Below, piece after piece: positions 56,562 through 63,834 of a DNA stretch of 64,000 bases; position 1 is the first letter of the stretch, and each line of letters opens with the position of its first letter. Position numbers and translations under genes: made by a program. The notes below the pieces were generated by a model that was not told the origin of the DNA, did no database searches, and saw only the letters and a list, made by a program, of their open reading frames with translations. Origin of the DNA: Bacteroidaceae bacterium (GTDB lineage: Bacteria > Bacteroidota > Bacteroidia > Bacteroidales > Bacteroidaceae); contig JAFZSA010000011.1 of the NCBI GenBank assembly GCA_017619585.1, forward strand, positions 1 to 64,000, in the 5' to 3' direction.

Positions 56562-56800
56562 AACTTCGTTCAGTTCGGCACACTTTAGTGTGACGCATTC
56601 GTCCCTCTTCGTTCAGTTCAGCACACTTCAGTGTGATGCTTCGTCCCTCTTCGTCCAGTTCAGCACACTTCAGTGTGATGCTTCGTCCCTCTTCGTCCAG
56701 TTCAGCACACTTCAGTGTGATGCTTCGTCCCTCTTCGTCCAGTTCGGCACACTTTAGTGTGACGCCTTAGTCCCGTTCGGCACACTTTAGTGTGACGTTA
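56562..56800. repeat. REP-like palindrome array, left of the transposase gene
   Basis: Six copies of a unit of about 40-46 bp. Core CACACTTYAGTGTG (five-base stem CACAC/GTGTG, loop TTYA) is preceded by CGTTCAGTTCRG or CGTCCAGTTCRG and followed by AYGC(A)TTCGTCCCTCTT. Cores sit near 56579, 56622, 56665, 56708, 56748 and 56780. The middle copies are almost identical; the outer ones use the T variant and GGC. The last copies overlap the 3' end of the transposase gene and encode its final residues. The array flanks a RAYT gene, so these are its REP partners. Confidence 0.85.
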
Positions 56801-57816
56801 GCCAAATCCGCTGCATATTCATTCAAGTTAAGGCATTGCGCTCGTGTGATACGTTTTGCAGCCGTTTCCGGGGTGTAATCAGCATAGGGAGCCAGCACCA
56901 ACATAAAGCCACTTGTGCACCCAGTAAAGTCTCTACCAGATGGATAAATGAATTTCCCATCCAAACCACGGTTCACTATATGTATCATCGGCAGTTCCTC
57001 CTTGTAGCAAGCATCATACACCGCTTTTTCAGCCATTGAGATAAAAGGCGATATCAGCACCGTCCCTCTTCGTGCCTCTTTCATGTATTTTGCCACCTCC
57101 TCTTGTATCTGCTCTTCTGTCAGTTTACGATGACAGCGAACCTGTAGGCATTCCGGGTATGTTACCAAAAACGTATTGCCAACAGCAGTATATTGGTGCC
57201 CTTTTTTCCCAGCTCGGAAATCATAGACCTTGCGCAGACGATCAGGAAAATTGATTTTGAGCCAAAGCCTTCGCGGATTATCATCCAGATACCTTATCCA
57301 CGTTTGCAGTTGCCCTTTGCGGAATAAGATGCGGTCATTAAAACCACGTGAAAAGAGCGGGGATTTCTCCGAACTAAAGTCCTGAGAACAGAACGAACAC
57401 TTATTCTTTTCGTCTCGTTCGTCGCACTTCAGTACGGTGTAATTATTCCACCAAGCGTGGGAACAATCACTCTTCCACGCAGCTATTATTCTACCCAAAG
57501 CATAATCAGCCGGAAGAGTGTCACGGACATAGAGTATACCATGGAAATGGTCTGGCATAATCTGAAAATGAAGCACCTGCACCCGGCAACCAGTCTTCTT
57601 TGATGTCTCTGCTGCTCTTTTTCGGAATGCCTCAGCCACATACTTACCCAAGGCCGTTGGCTCTATAGCCGCCGTATCCTCACTATCACCCACAAGCGAC
57701 CCTAAGATGCGTTGGCGATCAACCGTCGTTACCGTAATCAAGTAGATGCATGCCGCAGTATAGTCATGCTCCTCCATACGGCGCAATCTATTATGTTTAA
57801 CAGGTGCCCTATACAT
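56767..57816 (-). CDS. REP-associated tyrosine transposase (RAYT, Y1/HUH type)
   Basis: 349 residues. The N-terminus YTAACIYLITVTTVDRQRIL and the HUH motif H90-F-H92 in QIMPDHFHGILYV mark a Y1_Tnp/TnpA-REP protein. RYLDDNPRRLWLK corresponds to the helix after the core where RAYTs carry their last conserved region. It is longer than classical RAYTs (about 150-230 residues), with a C-terminal extension of about 130 residues (IVNRGLDGKFIYPSGRDFTG). RAYTs are single-copy, domesticated relatives of IS200/IS605 transposases that nick and mobilise REP palindromes. REP copies lie on both sides, and a degenerate one is inside the gene (57411-57440, encoding TVLKCDERDEK). Confidence 0.85.
   Translation of the reverse strand: MYRAPVKHNRLRRMEEHDYTAACIYLITVTTVDRQRILGSLVGDSEDTAAIEPTALGKYVAEAFRKRAAETSKKTGCRVQVLHFQIMPDHFHGILYVRDTLPADYALGRIIAAWKSDCSHAWWNNYTVLKCDERDEKNKCSFCSQDFSSEKSPLFSRGFNDRILFRKGQLQTWIRYLDDNPRRLWLKINFPDRLRKVYDFRAGKKGHQYTAVGNTFLVTYPECLQVRCHRKLTEEQIQEEVAKYMKEARRGTVLISPFISMAEKAVYDACYKEELPMIHIVNRGLDGKFIYPSGRDFTGCTSGFMLVLAPYADYTPETAAKRITRAQCLNLNEYAADLANVTLKCAERD
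57411..57440. repeat. Degenerate REP inside the RAYT coding sequence
   Basis: CGTCTCGTTCGTCGCACTTC followed by AGTACGGTGT matches the flanking REP unit (CGTTCAGTTCGGCACACTTC then AGTGTGACGT) at most positions. The palindrome is damaged and the sequence is in frame. Confidence 0.6.
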
Positions 57817-57827
57817 TTTATTCTTCG

Positions 57828-57941
57828 TTCAGTTCGGCACACTTCAGTGCAGTGCCTTCGTCCAATTCAGCACACTTCAGTGTGGTGCTTTCGTCCTTCT
57901 TCGTTCAGTTCGGCACACTTCAGTGTGACGTTAGCAAAATC
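57828..57941. repeat. REP-like palindromes, right of the transposase gene
   Basis: Three copies (cores near 57837, 57867 and 57913) of the same unit as the left array, with spacers CCTTCGTCCAATTCAG and CTTTCGTCCTTCTTCG. The first core is mutated (CACACTTCAGTGCA). Confidence 0.8.
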
Positions 57942-58165
57942 AGCCACAAAGTTAAACAAAAATTTCTAAAAGAATAAATGATTCCATAATAAAGGTAGCT
58001 TCTATCCATAGTGTAGGCAAAAAGTATTCAGCGTGCAAACAATCTGGATTTAACATCAAATTACTTACGCACAAAAAACAAGTTGTTTTTGATCAGTAAT
58101 CAACTTGATTTTACTCCATAATCAAGTTACTTTCTCCCTGCTATTATCCACATGGTATTAGGAGG
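57942..58165 (-). terminator. Spacer with overlapping hairpins after the vsr gene
   Basis: On the minus strand CAAGTTG (RC of 58102-58108) pairs with CAACTTG (RC of 58080-58086), followed by six T: a good terminator for the methyltransferase-endonuclease-vsr mRNA (58073-58110). An earlier pair, AACTTGATT/AATCAAGTT (58103-58129), uses the same strand of the stem, so the two hairpins exclude each other. The rest of the spacer shows nothing clear. Confidence 0.6.
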
Positions 58166-58732
58166 CTATTTCCCGTTATACTTCTCTTCTTCCTCTGCAG
58201 CCATTAGCATTCCATTATCTTCTTCCAGTTGCTGATACATCTTACTTCTACCGCCATAGGATTCCGCCTTGCCCTTCGGAGATGGGGTTAGAGGGTGAAG
58301 CTTTTTCAGGTCCTGTAGCCAGATGTGGTTCAGCGTATAGGCAAGGGAATCTAGTGTCTGCTCCCTGAGTTTTGGCTTCAGCTCACATTCCCAAATGGTA
58401 ATACAATGCCAACCCATAGATGCCAGTTTCTTCTGTTCCTCTTTATCCCTTTCTTTGTTTCTAGTTATCTTATTAACCCAAAATTCCTTATTTGTCCTTG
58501 GTAATCTGCAGCAATTAGAACTTTCCATTTTATTGACATCAACATAATGTCCATGCCAAAAGCAACCATTCACAAAAATACAAGTTCTGTATTTTCTGAG
58601 CACTATATCAGGATGTCCAGGCAAACGTTTATAATTAAGCCTATACCGAAATCCCCTTTTCCACAAACCACGCCGCACAATCATCTCGGGCTTCGTATCC
58701 TTCGAATGGATTGAAGACATGTTGTTGTACAT
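58166..58732 (-). CDS. vsr: Very short patch repair endonuclease Vsr
   Basis: 188 residues. The Vsr core is complete: MSSIHSKDTKPEMIVRRGLW, LPGHPDIVL with the metal-binding Asp42, the cysteine- and histidine-rich NGCFWHGH (His60, His62), and KERDKEEQKKLASMGWHCIT followed by IWECEL. It nicks 5' of the T in T:G mismatches formed when 5-methylcytosine deaminates, so it protects the recognition sites of the neighbouring m5C methyltransferase. It extends about 40 residues past the usual end with a polar tail. It lies 5 nt after the endonuclease gene, last of the operon. Confidence 0.93.
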   Translation of the reverse strand: MYNNMSSIHSKDTKPEMIVRRGLWKRGFRYRLNYKRLPGHPDIVLRKYRTCIFVNGCFWHGHYVDVNKMESSNCCRLPRTNKEFWVNKITRNKERDKEEQKKLASMGWHCITIWECELKPKLREQTLDSLAYTLNHIWLQDLKKLHPLTPSPKGKAESYGGRSKMYQQLEEDNGMLMAAEEEEKYNGK

Positions 58733-58737
58733 ATGAT

Positions 58738-59859
58738 TTAATCTTTTTTCGAGAATGTAAATGATGGATTCTCGTTAATCCATTCTTCTAAAGGAACATC
58801 TTCTGTTTTTGCATATTGTAGACATATCTTTAGCCAATTGGAATATAAATCTTCACCAATTAACAATTGAGGGTTGTAATCTTGAATTAGCATCTTCAAT
58901 TCCTTAGAAGGATCATTGAGAGTCTTTTTTATCCTACCTGCATATTTTACTATTCTGGCAAAAACCTGAGGAATTGGCTTTATTCTTTTTCCATTAACAT
59001 GCGTGATCTGTCCTCCAGCAGAATAGAAGTCACGAATATTTGGTACAATTACTTGATTATAGGAACAAAGCCATAACGTTGTCTGGTTATATTTTGTTTG
59101 ACTTCTTGCAGGATTCAAGGCTTCAGGAAAAAGAATCATACATTTTGTTTGCAAATCATCTTTCATGGTCTCAGGTAAAGTGTTCCAAAGAGTTATATTA
59201 AAAGGTTGAGTGGTCTCTACATTGTCAGTAGTTATCCACCAAGGCATCTCTATTTTATTTTCTTCTTTTGCTTTGTTCCTATAGTAGCGACGAACTTTAT
59301 CTATAGCCTCTGGGGATGTTCTCAACTCATCGTATGTTGTGCCCATCTTGCAGAAAATCGTTTCGTTTTCTGCAAGCTCCATGTTGATAAGATATCTTGG
59401 AGAATGGGTAACAGCAATTTCACTTAAGCAATTCTGATAAGGTCGGAATCTGAATTCTGGTTGACTGCCACCTAATTTGCCAAATAACATATATATGTTT
59501 TCTACGGTTATGTTTCGAGTTGATTCAACAATACTGCTGCCTATAGAAGTCCATTTGTCATCTTTTGTTGATTTAACTTCTACACCGCAGTAATCAGTTG
59601 CCATAATATCAGGGAAACGATGTCCTGAAACAAGCGTTATATCCTCAGGTTTAAATGGAGTCATTGGAGCAACATCTCTAAGCAAATCTCTAGTAACCTC
59701 TTCAAGCTTAGAAGGGGATAAACCTTTATATAGCTTAGGGTCCTTTTTTGATCGGTCATTAAACTCAATCTCTGATAAACCCATAAATTCTGCAAAAGCC
59801 TCGTTTACAGAATTTATCTCTCGTTTATTTATTGAAATGATTTTTTCATCAGTTCTCAT
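58738..59859 (-). CDS. Putative type II restriction endonuclease (PD-(D/E)xK)
   Basis: 373 residues. A likely PD-(D/E)xK nuclease core at 78-100: GHRFPDIMATDYCGVEVKS gives D84, E94 and K96. An upstream helix with LSPSKLEEVTRDLLRD may supply another acidic residue. The rest has no family I recognise. Its start overlaps the methyltransferase stop codon by 4 nt and Vsr follows by 5 nt, the normal M-R-V order of a type II m5C restriction-modification operon. That context, more than similarity, supports the call. The recognition site is unknown, but must match that of the methyltransferase. Confidence 0.72.
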   Translation of the reverse strand: MRTDEKIISINKREINSVNEAFAEFMGLSEIEFNDRSKKDPKLYKGLSPSKLEEVTRDLLRDVAPMTPFKPEDITLVSGHRFPDIMATDYCGVEVKSTKDDKWTSIGSSIVESTRNITVENIYMLFGKLGGSQPEFRFRPYQNCLSEIAVTHSPRYLINMELAENETIFCKMGTTYDELRTSPEAIDKVRRYYRNKAKEENKIEMPWWITTDNVETTQPFNITLWNTLPETMKDDLQTKCMILFPEALNPARSQTKYNQTTLWLCSYNQVIVPNIRDFYSAGGQITHVNGKRIKPIPQVFARIVKYAGRIKKTLNDPSKELKMLIQDYNPQLLIGEDLYSNWLKICLQYAKTEDVPLEEWINENPSFTFSKKD

Positions 59860-61238
59860 TCGTCGAAATATTTAGACCACAATTCTTCTAATCTCGTTGC
59901 AATTTTGAATGCCAGTACTGGTGGTACAGCATTTCCTATTACTTTGTATGCTCCAGATGCACTAAGTCTCATTCCACGTTTTGAATTTCCCTTCATAACA
60001 AATCTGTAATCAGGTGGAAAAGTTTGAATTAAGGCGCACTCACGTGGGGTTAATCTTCTTTCTTTCATCCCTCTTGACAATTCTTCTAAATAGTGTCCTC
60101 CATGCTCTAAAGATAAGCGTCTGAATTCTATGTTTCCATGATGTTCCGATCGAATTGTCGGACCAAGTCCATTAAGTTTAATTTCAACTTGTCCTTGGCT
60201 TCCATTTGACATGAATTTCGCGTGTGAATAAATTTGTTGAGATAAGTCAGTAGAATATTCAGGTTCTGGCAAGTCTTTTAAAACATCATATGTCGTAACT
60301 GGTTTTAACAACATGCCGCCTTTAATTGTACATGCATGTGTAGGGGATGGGTATGGATTATATTCAGCAGGAATTGTATTAGATTCCAACGCAATTCTTG
60401 CTTTTGGAAGTAAGGCGTCTTTTCGAATTCCAATAAATATCACCCTTTCTCTTGATTCTGGTACGCCATAGTTACCGGCATGCAAAACTTGTGGAGGTAA
60501 TACTATATACCCATTGCTATCAGAACTTGAAAAATCTTTCTGAATAACATCTTTGACATCTCCCAAATTAACTAATCCTTTTACATTTTCTGCAATAAAA
60601 ACCTTAGGTTTGGTAATGTCAATTACCTGTTTCATCCAATAATATAGTTTTCCTCTAGTTTCCTCACTAGGAGAATCATCTTTACGCTTATTCCCATAAT
60701 CATCTTTTTCTGAATCAAAACCTTTTCTTTTACCAGCCACACTAAAATCTTGACACGGGAATCCACCTGTTACAACATCAACATTTGTAGGGAACACATT
60801 AGCGCCATCCTTATGCATCTTAACCAAATCCACAATACTGTTGTTACAGAATATCTCTTCTCCATAACCAAAACGCTGCATATAGGTGGTCCAAGCTACT
60901 TGTGCCTCTGGTAATATATCATTGGCAAAAATAGTCTTAAACTTTGTTTTTCGAGTCCTTATCCAATCACCCAAATTTTGTGTAATAATATTAGGATCGT
61001 TTTCTGCAAAAGACAACTTATGTGCAATAAAACCACCTTCAAAGCCCAAATCCATTCCGCCACAACCAGAGAATAAAGAAAGAACCCTAAGTGAATCCCT
61101 GTCATCATTGTTACTACTCGGGAAAAGCAAAGGAATCTGCGAATCACAAACAAAATCACATACCTCTTGGGGTTCTACATACTTCTTCCTGTCTTTGTGT
61201 ATTAAATCTTCGCCCATTATTTCAGAACTCCTTCTCAA
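59856..61238 (-). CDS. DNA (cytosine-5) methyltransferase of a type II R-M system
   Basis: 460 residues. m5C motifs in canonical order: I LRVLSLFSGCGGMDLGFEGG (51-70), IV GGFPCQDFSVAGKRKG with the nucleophile Cys162, VI AENVKGL (Glu217), VIII-like region near ESRERVIFIGIR, IX RRLTPRECALIQTFPPDY and X YKVIGNAVPP. The target-recognition region lies between VIII and IX (about 290-400). It methylates cytosine C5 at the site cut by the partner nuclease. An alternative start is at Met8 (61217). A leader of about 590 nt separates it from its promoter, which is exceptional in this window. Codon use looks more AT-rich than in the core genes, suggesting acquisition. Confidence 0.93.
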   Translation of the reverse strand: MRRSSEIMGEDLIHKDRKKYVEPQEVCDFVCDSQIPLLFPSSNNDDRDSLRVLSLFSGCGGMDLGFEGGFIAHKLSFAENDPNIITQNLGDWIRTRKTKFKTIFANDILPEAQVAWTTYMQRFGYGEEIFCNNSIVDLVKMHKDGANVFPTNVDVVTGGFPCQDFSVAGKRKGFDSEKDDYGNKRKDDSPSEETRGKLYYWMKQVIDITKPKVFIAENVKGLVNLGDVKDVIQKDFSSSDSNGYIVLPPQVLHAGNYGVPESRERVIFIGIRKDALLPKARIALESNTIPAEYNPYPSPTHACTIKGGMLLKPVTTYDVLKDLPEPEYSTDLSQQIYSHAKFMSNGSQGQVEIKLNGLGPTIRSEHHGNIEFRRLSLEHGGHYLEELSRGMKERRLTPRECALIQTFPPDYRFVMKGNSKRGMRLSASGAYKVIGNAVPPVLAFKIATRLEELWSKYFDE

Positions 61239-61820
61239 TGTTTCTTCTGAGGGCTCATGAAAAAGCCCACTTTTCGAATTTTGAAAAGAGGGCGCGGAAG
61301 AGGTGCGTGAAGCAAGGCTTAGGACAGCCCACGTCAGACAACAACCATTCTGTCCACGCCCTCCGTGTGAAGAGCGTAAACATCCGTTTGTCTTGTCTGA
61401 ACTGACGTTAATTCAGTGTCCTAATTCTGCTTCATCAGTCAAAGCAAGGATGATTAAAACGCAATAATCGTTAAATCAAATTTGTTAATTACTCACTATG
61501 AGCAATCAGACTATATCTTCAGGCTTATTTACGGGTACAAACTAAGTGACCTCAGGATACAAAAGAAGCGCAGACCTGGCCCTTCTCCCGCATCGTGAGG
61601 TCCTCGGAATGTACCCGTAACGCTAAGGATAAAGTCATGCCTGCGCCATAGCACAGGCATCTGCTGACTTATTCTTGAGCGTTACATCATTGAAATTTCC
61701 GAGGTTTCACGATGCTCTGAATAAATAGCTGATGCTATTATTTTCCGTTAAGATATACCGCCTCCCTGCGCTCAGGGACACACCAATGACGTGCGTCTTA
61801 AAAGACATCGTGGCGATATC
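61239..61820 (-). other. Long structured 5' leader of the restriction-modification operon
   Basis: About 590 nt between the promoter (61827-61857) and the methyltransferase ATG, without a convincing ORF. It contains (a) hairpin A, GTAACGCT 61617-61624 with AGCGTTAC 61678-61685 and inner GCCTGCGC/GCACAGGC; (b) hairpin B, TTACGGGTACA 61529-61539 with TGTACCCGTAA 61610-61620 and inner GACCTCA 61548-61554 / TGAGGTC 61596-61602; (c) a long-range pair, GCATCGTGA 61590-61598 with TCACGATGC 61707-61715 plus CCTCGGAAT 61602-61610 with ATTTCCGAGG 61695-61704, which excludes B; and (d) AGGACA 61321-61326 / TGTCCT 61417-61422 with inner CAGACAA/TTGTCTG. Consistent with a regulatory leader RNA; the family is unknown. 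Confidence 0.6.
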
Positions 61821-61900
61821 TATTTGCAAATTTAGTGATTCATTCTGAGACCACAAAAGGTTTTATGGAAAAAGTGCTTCTTAAAACCTTTTCATCTACC
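61755..61900 (-). repeat. Promoter-leader module, copy 1 (upstream of the methyltransferase operon)
   Basis: Largely alignable end to end with 63061-63190, upstream of rhuM. Shared blocks on the minus strand: GTAGATGAAAAGG, GAAGCACTTTTT, TAAAACCTTTT, the promoter, and then CTGAGCGC ... GGCGGTAT. The promoter is TTTG (RC of 61854-61857), 19 nt, TAAATTTG (RC of 61827-61834). The leader part has a small hairpin, CCCTGAGCGCAGGG. Confidence 0.8.
61827..61857 (-). promoter_or_regulatory. Consensus promoter of the restriction-modification operon
   Basis: -33 TTTG, 19-nt spacer, -7 TAAATTTG on the minus strand; start near 61820. Confidence 0.78.
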
Positions 61901-62042
61901 TATAGGTATCCGCATACAATCTCGACATTATCTGAACGCCCTTGCTATGAACCATAGCTATAGAAACAAAAAAGCACCTTTGCGGGGTGCTGATTAGTAC
62001 ATTATATATATGTGTATGGGGTACTTCAAAAGCTTGCGGCTT

Positions 62043-63047
62043 TCATTGTTCTTTATCCTTGTTTTCCAACAGGGCCTTTACGGCTTTGTCAAAGTCGCTT
62101 TCCAGAAGTCGCATCTCTCGCTCACGATAAATTTCAAACTCCTGTTCTGCTTTTTTTATGGCTTCCTCGTGCGATATGCTGCCATTGCCTTCAAGAATGT
62201 TCTTCCGCAGTCTGAGTATCTGATCATCTAAAGCCTGTATCCAGTCTGCCATAGTCATCGGATTCTGCTCCAAAGCCTGAAACTCAGCATAGTCCAAGAA
62301 CTGTGATGTCAGCAGGTTCAGGCGCTGTAGCTCAATTTCCGTTAGATAGTTCTTGGCTATCTTTACATCATCACGCGTCACGTAGTTTCCCTTGAAATTT
62401 GTCATTCCCACAAAAGGCTTCTCGTTGTCTACACGTTCATAGATAAGCTCTGCTGCAGTATGCTCGTGTACGGCATAGTGCATCTTGTTCTGCACGGTGG
62501 CAAAGAACAACTTCGTCATCTTAGAACGTGGGTCATAATCCGTAGAAGTAGCGTAAATGTCTGTTACTTGCTGATAGAAGTTACGCTCGCTGCTACGGAT
62601 ATCTCGAATGCGTTGCAGCAGTTCCTTGAAGTAGCGATTACCGCCCTGCTTCAAGCGCTCATCATCCATCGTAAATCCTTTTTGGATATATTCATGCAAC
62701 AGTCTTGTTGCCCAGCGACGGAAACGAACAGCTATGGGTGACTGAACACGATAACCAAGGGCGATGATGACGTCCAGGTTGTAGTGTAAAACTGTATGAG
62801 TCTGCGTTTTGCCCTCTATAGCGCCATGGGGAGTGGTTGTTCGGAATTTCCGAACAACCACTTCTTTGTCTAATTCCTTGTCAGCAAAGATGTTTGTCAG
62901 ATGTTCGCTGATATTCGATTTGCTCGACTGGTAAATTTCTACCAATTGTGCTTGCGTCAGCCACACATCCTCATCAGCAAACAGCGTATTCACACAGAGT
63001 TTGCCTTCTTCATCCTTATAGAGTATCAGCTTGTTTTCTTTGTTCAT
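62043..63047 (-). CDS. rhuM: RhuM-family protein
   Basis: 334 residues, normal for the RhuM/virulence-protein family named after Salmonella SPI-3. Signature regions: VWLTQAQLVEIYQSSKSNIS (helix-turn-helix-like), SPIAVRFRRWATRLLHEYIQKG, and the C-terminal NYLTEIELQRLNLLTSQFLDYAE, then AMKKAEQEFEIYR-like helices (here AIKKAEQEFEIYREREMRLL). The molecular function is not established; the family is common in accessory regions near restriction systems and has been linked to virulence islands. It follows its own promoter-leader module (63061-63190), nearly the same as that of the methyltransferase operon. Its 3' neighbour is that operon's promoter, same strand. Confidence 0.85.
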   Translation of the reverse strand: MNKENKLILYKDEEGKLCVNTLFADEDVWLTQAQLVEIYQSSKSNISEHLTNIFADKELDKEVVVRKFRTTTPHGAIEGKTQTHTVLHYNLDVIIALGYRVQSPIAVRFRRWATRLLHEYIQKGFTMDDERLKQGGNRYFKELLQRIRDIRSSERNFYQQVTDIYATSTDYDPRSKMTKLFFATVQNKMHYAVHEHTAAELIYERVDNEKPFVGMTNFKGNYVTRDDVKIAKNYLTEIELQRLNLLTSQFLDYAEFQALEQNPMTMADWIQALDDQILRLRKNILEGNGSISHEEAIKKAEQEFEIYREREMRLLESDFDKAVKALLENKDKEQ

Positions 63048-63060
63048 CTTTCTATTATTT

Positions 63061-63190
63061 ATACCGCCCCCGCGCTCAGGAACACGCCTTGGCGTACGTA
63101 TAACGATATATATTGCAAAAATACGAAGAGAATCTGAAACGGCAAAAAGGTTTTAAGAAAAAAGTGCTTCAGGATGACCTTTCATCTACT
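63061..63190 (-). repeat. Promoter-leader module, copy 2 (upstream of rhuM)
   Basis: Homologous to 61755-61900. Promoter TTTG (RC of 63143-63146), 19 nt, TATTTTTG (RC of 63116-63123). The leader is about 60 nt, contains ACGCCAAGGCGT (a 12-nt palindrome) and CTGAGCGCGGGGGCGGTATA, and ends 13 nt before the rhuM ATG. Confidence 0.8.
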
Positions 63191-63495
63191 CCGACCTACA
63201 TTTGCAGACTCCTCGAGCCTGCACGTGCAGACTCCCGGGTATAACACGTGTAGACTCCCGAGGCTGCAACACGGCCTTTCTCTGTTAGAGATACGGCATG
63301 TTGCTGTCAGAGAAACGGCCTTTCACTGGTAGCGAGACGGTAAATAGGTCAGAAGTACCTAAGGAGTTCCTCATATTTACCTCATATTTACCTCATATTT
63401 ACCTCAAGGTTCAAAAGCAAGGGGTAAACAGGGAGCAAAACACGTGTTTGCAGGGAGAAAGACTAGGGTTTGCAGGGAGCGAAACGGCATCTTGC
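63191..63495. repeat. Non-coding stretch built from short imperfect repeats
   Basis: Three GCAGACTCC/GTAGACTCC units (63200-63270), three blocks ending ACGGC or ACGGCCTTTC (63270-63345), an 11-bp tandem repeat CCTCATATTTA x3.4 (63369-63405) and two TTTGCAGGGAG units (63448-63482). No ORF with coding character; the reading frame that crosses it spans a palindrome and is not credible. Confidence 0.6.
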
Positions 63496-63587
63496 CAGAT
63501 TCGGGCGCCCGCCCTTACATATTGGGGCGGCCGCCCGCATATCTGCGAGCGGGCGGCCTGATATGTGCGAACGCCCGCCCGAATCTG
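63496..63587. repeat. 92-bp GC-rich imperfect palindrome
   Basis: The arms start CAGATTCGGGC (63496) and end GCCCGAATCTG (63587), and also match at ACATAT/ATATGT and GGCCGCCCGC/GCGGGCGGCC around a centre of about 10 nt. GC content is far above the surroundings. It could form a cruciform or a long RNA hairpin; there is no T-run on either side. Confidence 0.75.
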
Positions 63588-63635
63588 AAAAACAACACCT
63601 AATCTACTATTCTATAAGACAGAAAGGATGGTAAA

Positions 63636-63666
63636 CAAAAAAGCCTTGGAAAATCCAAGGCTTTTG
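63636..63666 (-). terminator. Terminator of tRNA-His
   Basis: Minus strand AAAGCCTTGGATTTTCCAAGGCTTTTTTG: a 9-bp stem, 4-nt loop and T-run, immediately after the tRNA. Confidence 0.88.
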
Positions 63667-63741
63667 GGTGACTAGTGGGACTCGAACCCACGACATTCAG
63701 AACCACAATCTGACGCTCTAACCAACTGAACTATAGTCACC
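63667..63741 (-). tRNA. tRNA-His (anticodon GTG)
   Basis: 75 nt including the encoded G(-1) that pairs with C73, a histidine hallmark. Acceptor GTGACTA/TAGTCAC, D arm AGTTCAGTTGGTTAGAGC, anticodon loop TTGTGGT giving GTG, T loop GGGTTCGAGTCCC. CCA is not encoded. Accessory genes lie on its 3' side. Confidence 0.97.
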
Positions 63742-63783
63742 ATCTTAGTGAGCGCCTGAGAGCATATCTCTCATTTGCGAGTG

Positions 63784-63815
63784 CAAAGGTACTACAATAT
63801 TTTGTTTCTACCAAA
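63784..63815 (-). promoter_or_regulatory. Promoter of tRNA-His
   Basis: Minus-strand TTTG (RC of 63812-63815), 20 nt, TACCTTTG (RC of 63784-63791). Confidence 0.8.
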
Positions 63816-63834
63816 CTATTGGCGACCTTTTTTA

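Noticed and set aside
56562..56800. CRISPR array
   Set aside because: Repeat units abut with near-identical spacers, the core is a short palindrome, and a RAYT gene is adjacent with no cas genes; they are REP elements.
61501..61530. Group I intron 3' part (minus strand GAAGATATAGTCTG resembles the P7/S word)
   Set aside because: No matching upstream R strand or other core helices were found, and no split gene or exon junction exists here. Kept only as a structured leader.
61500..61830. Retron ncRNA or group II intron
   Set aside because: No reverse transcriptase gene is nearby and no group II domain 5 motif is visible.
63298..63561. 87-codon plus-strand frame
   Set aside because: It is made of short repeats and half of the GC-rich palindrome, with no family resemblance.
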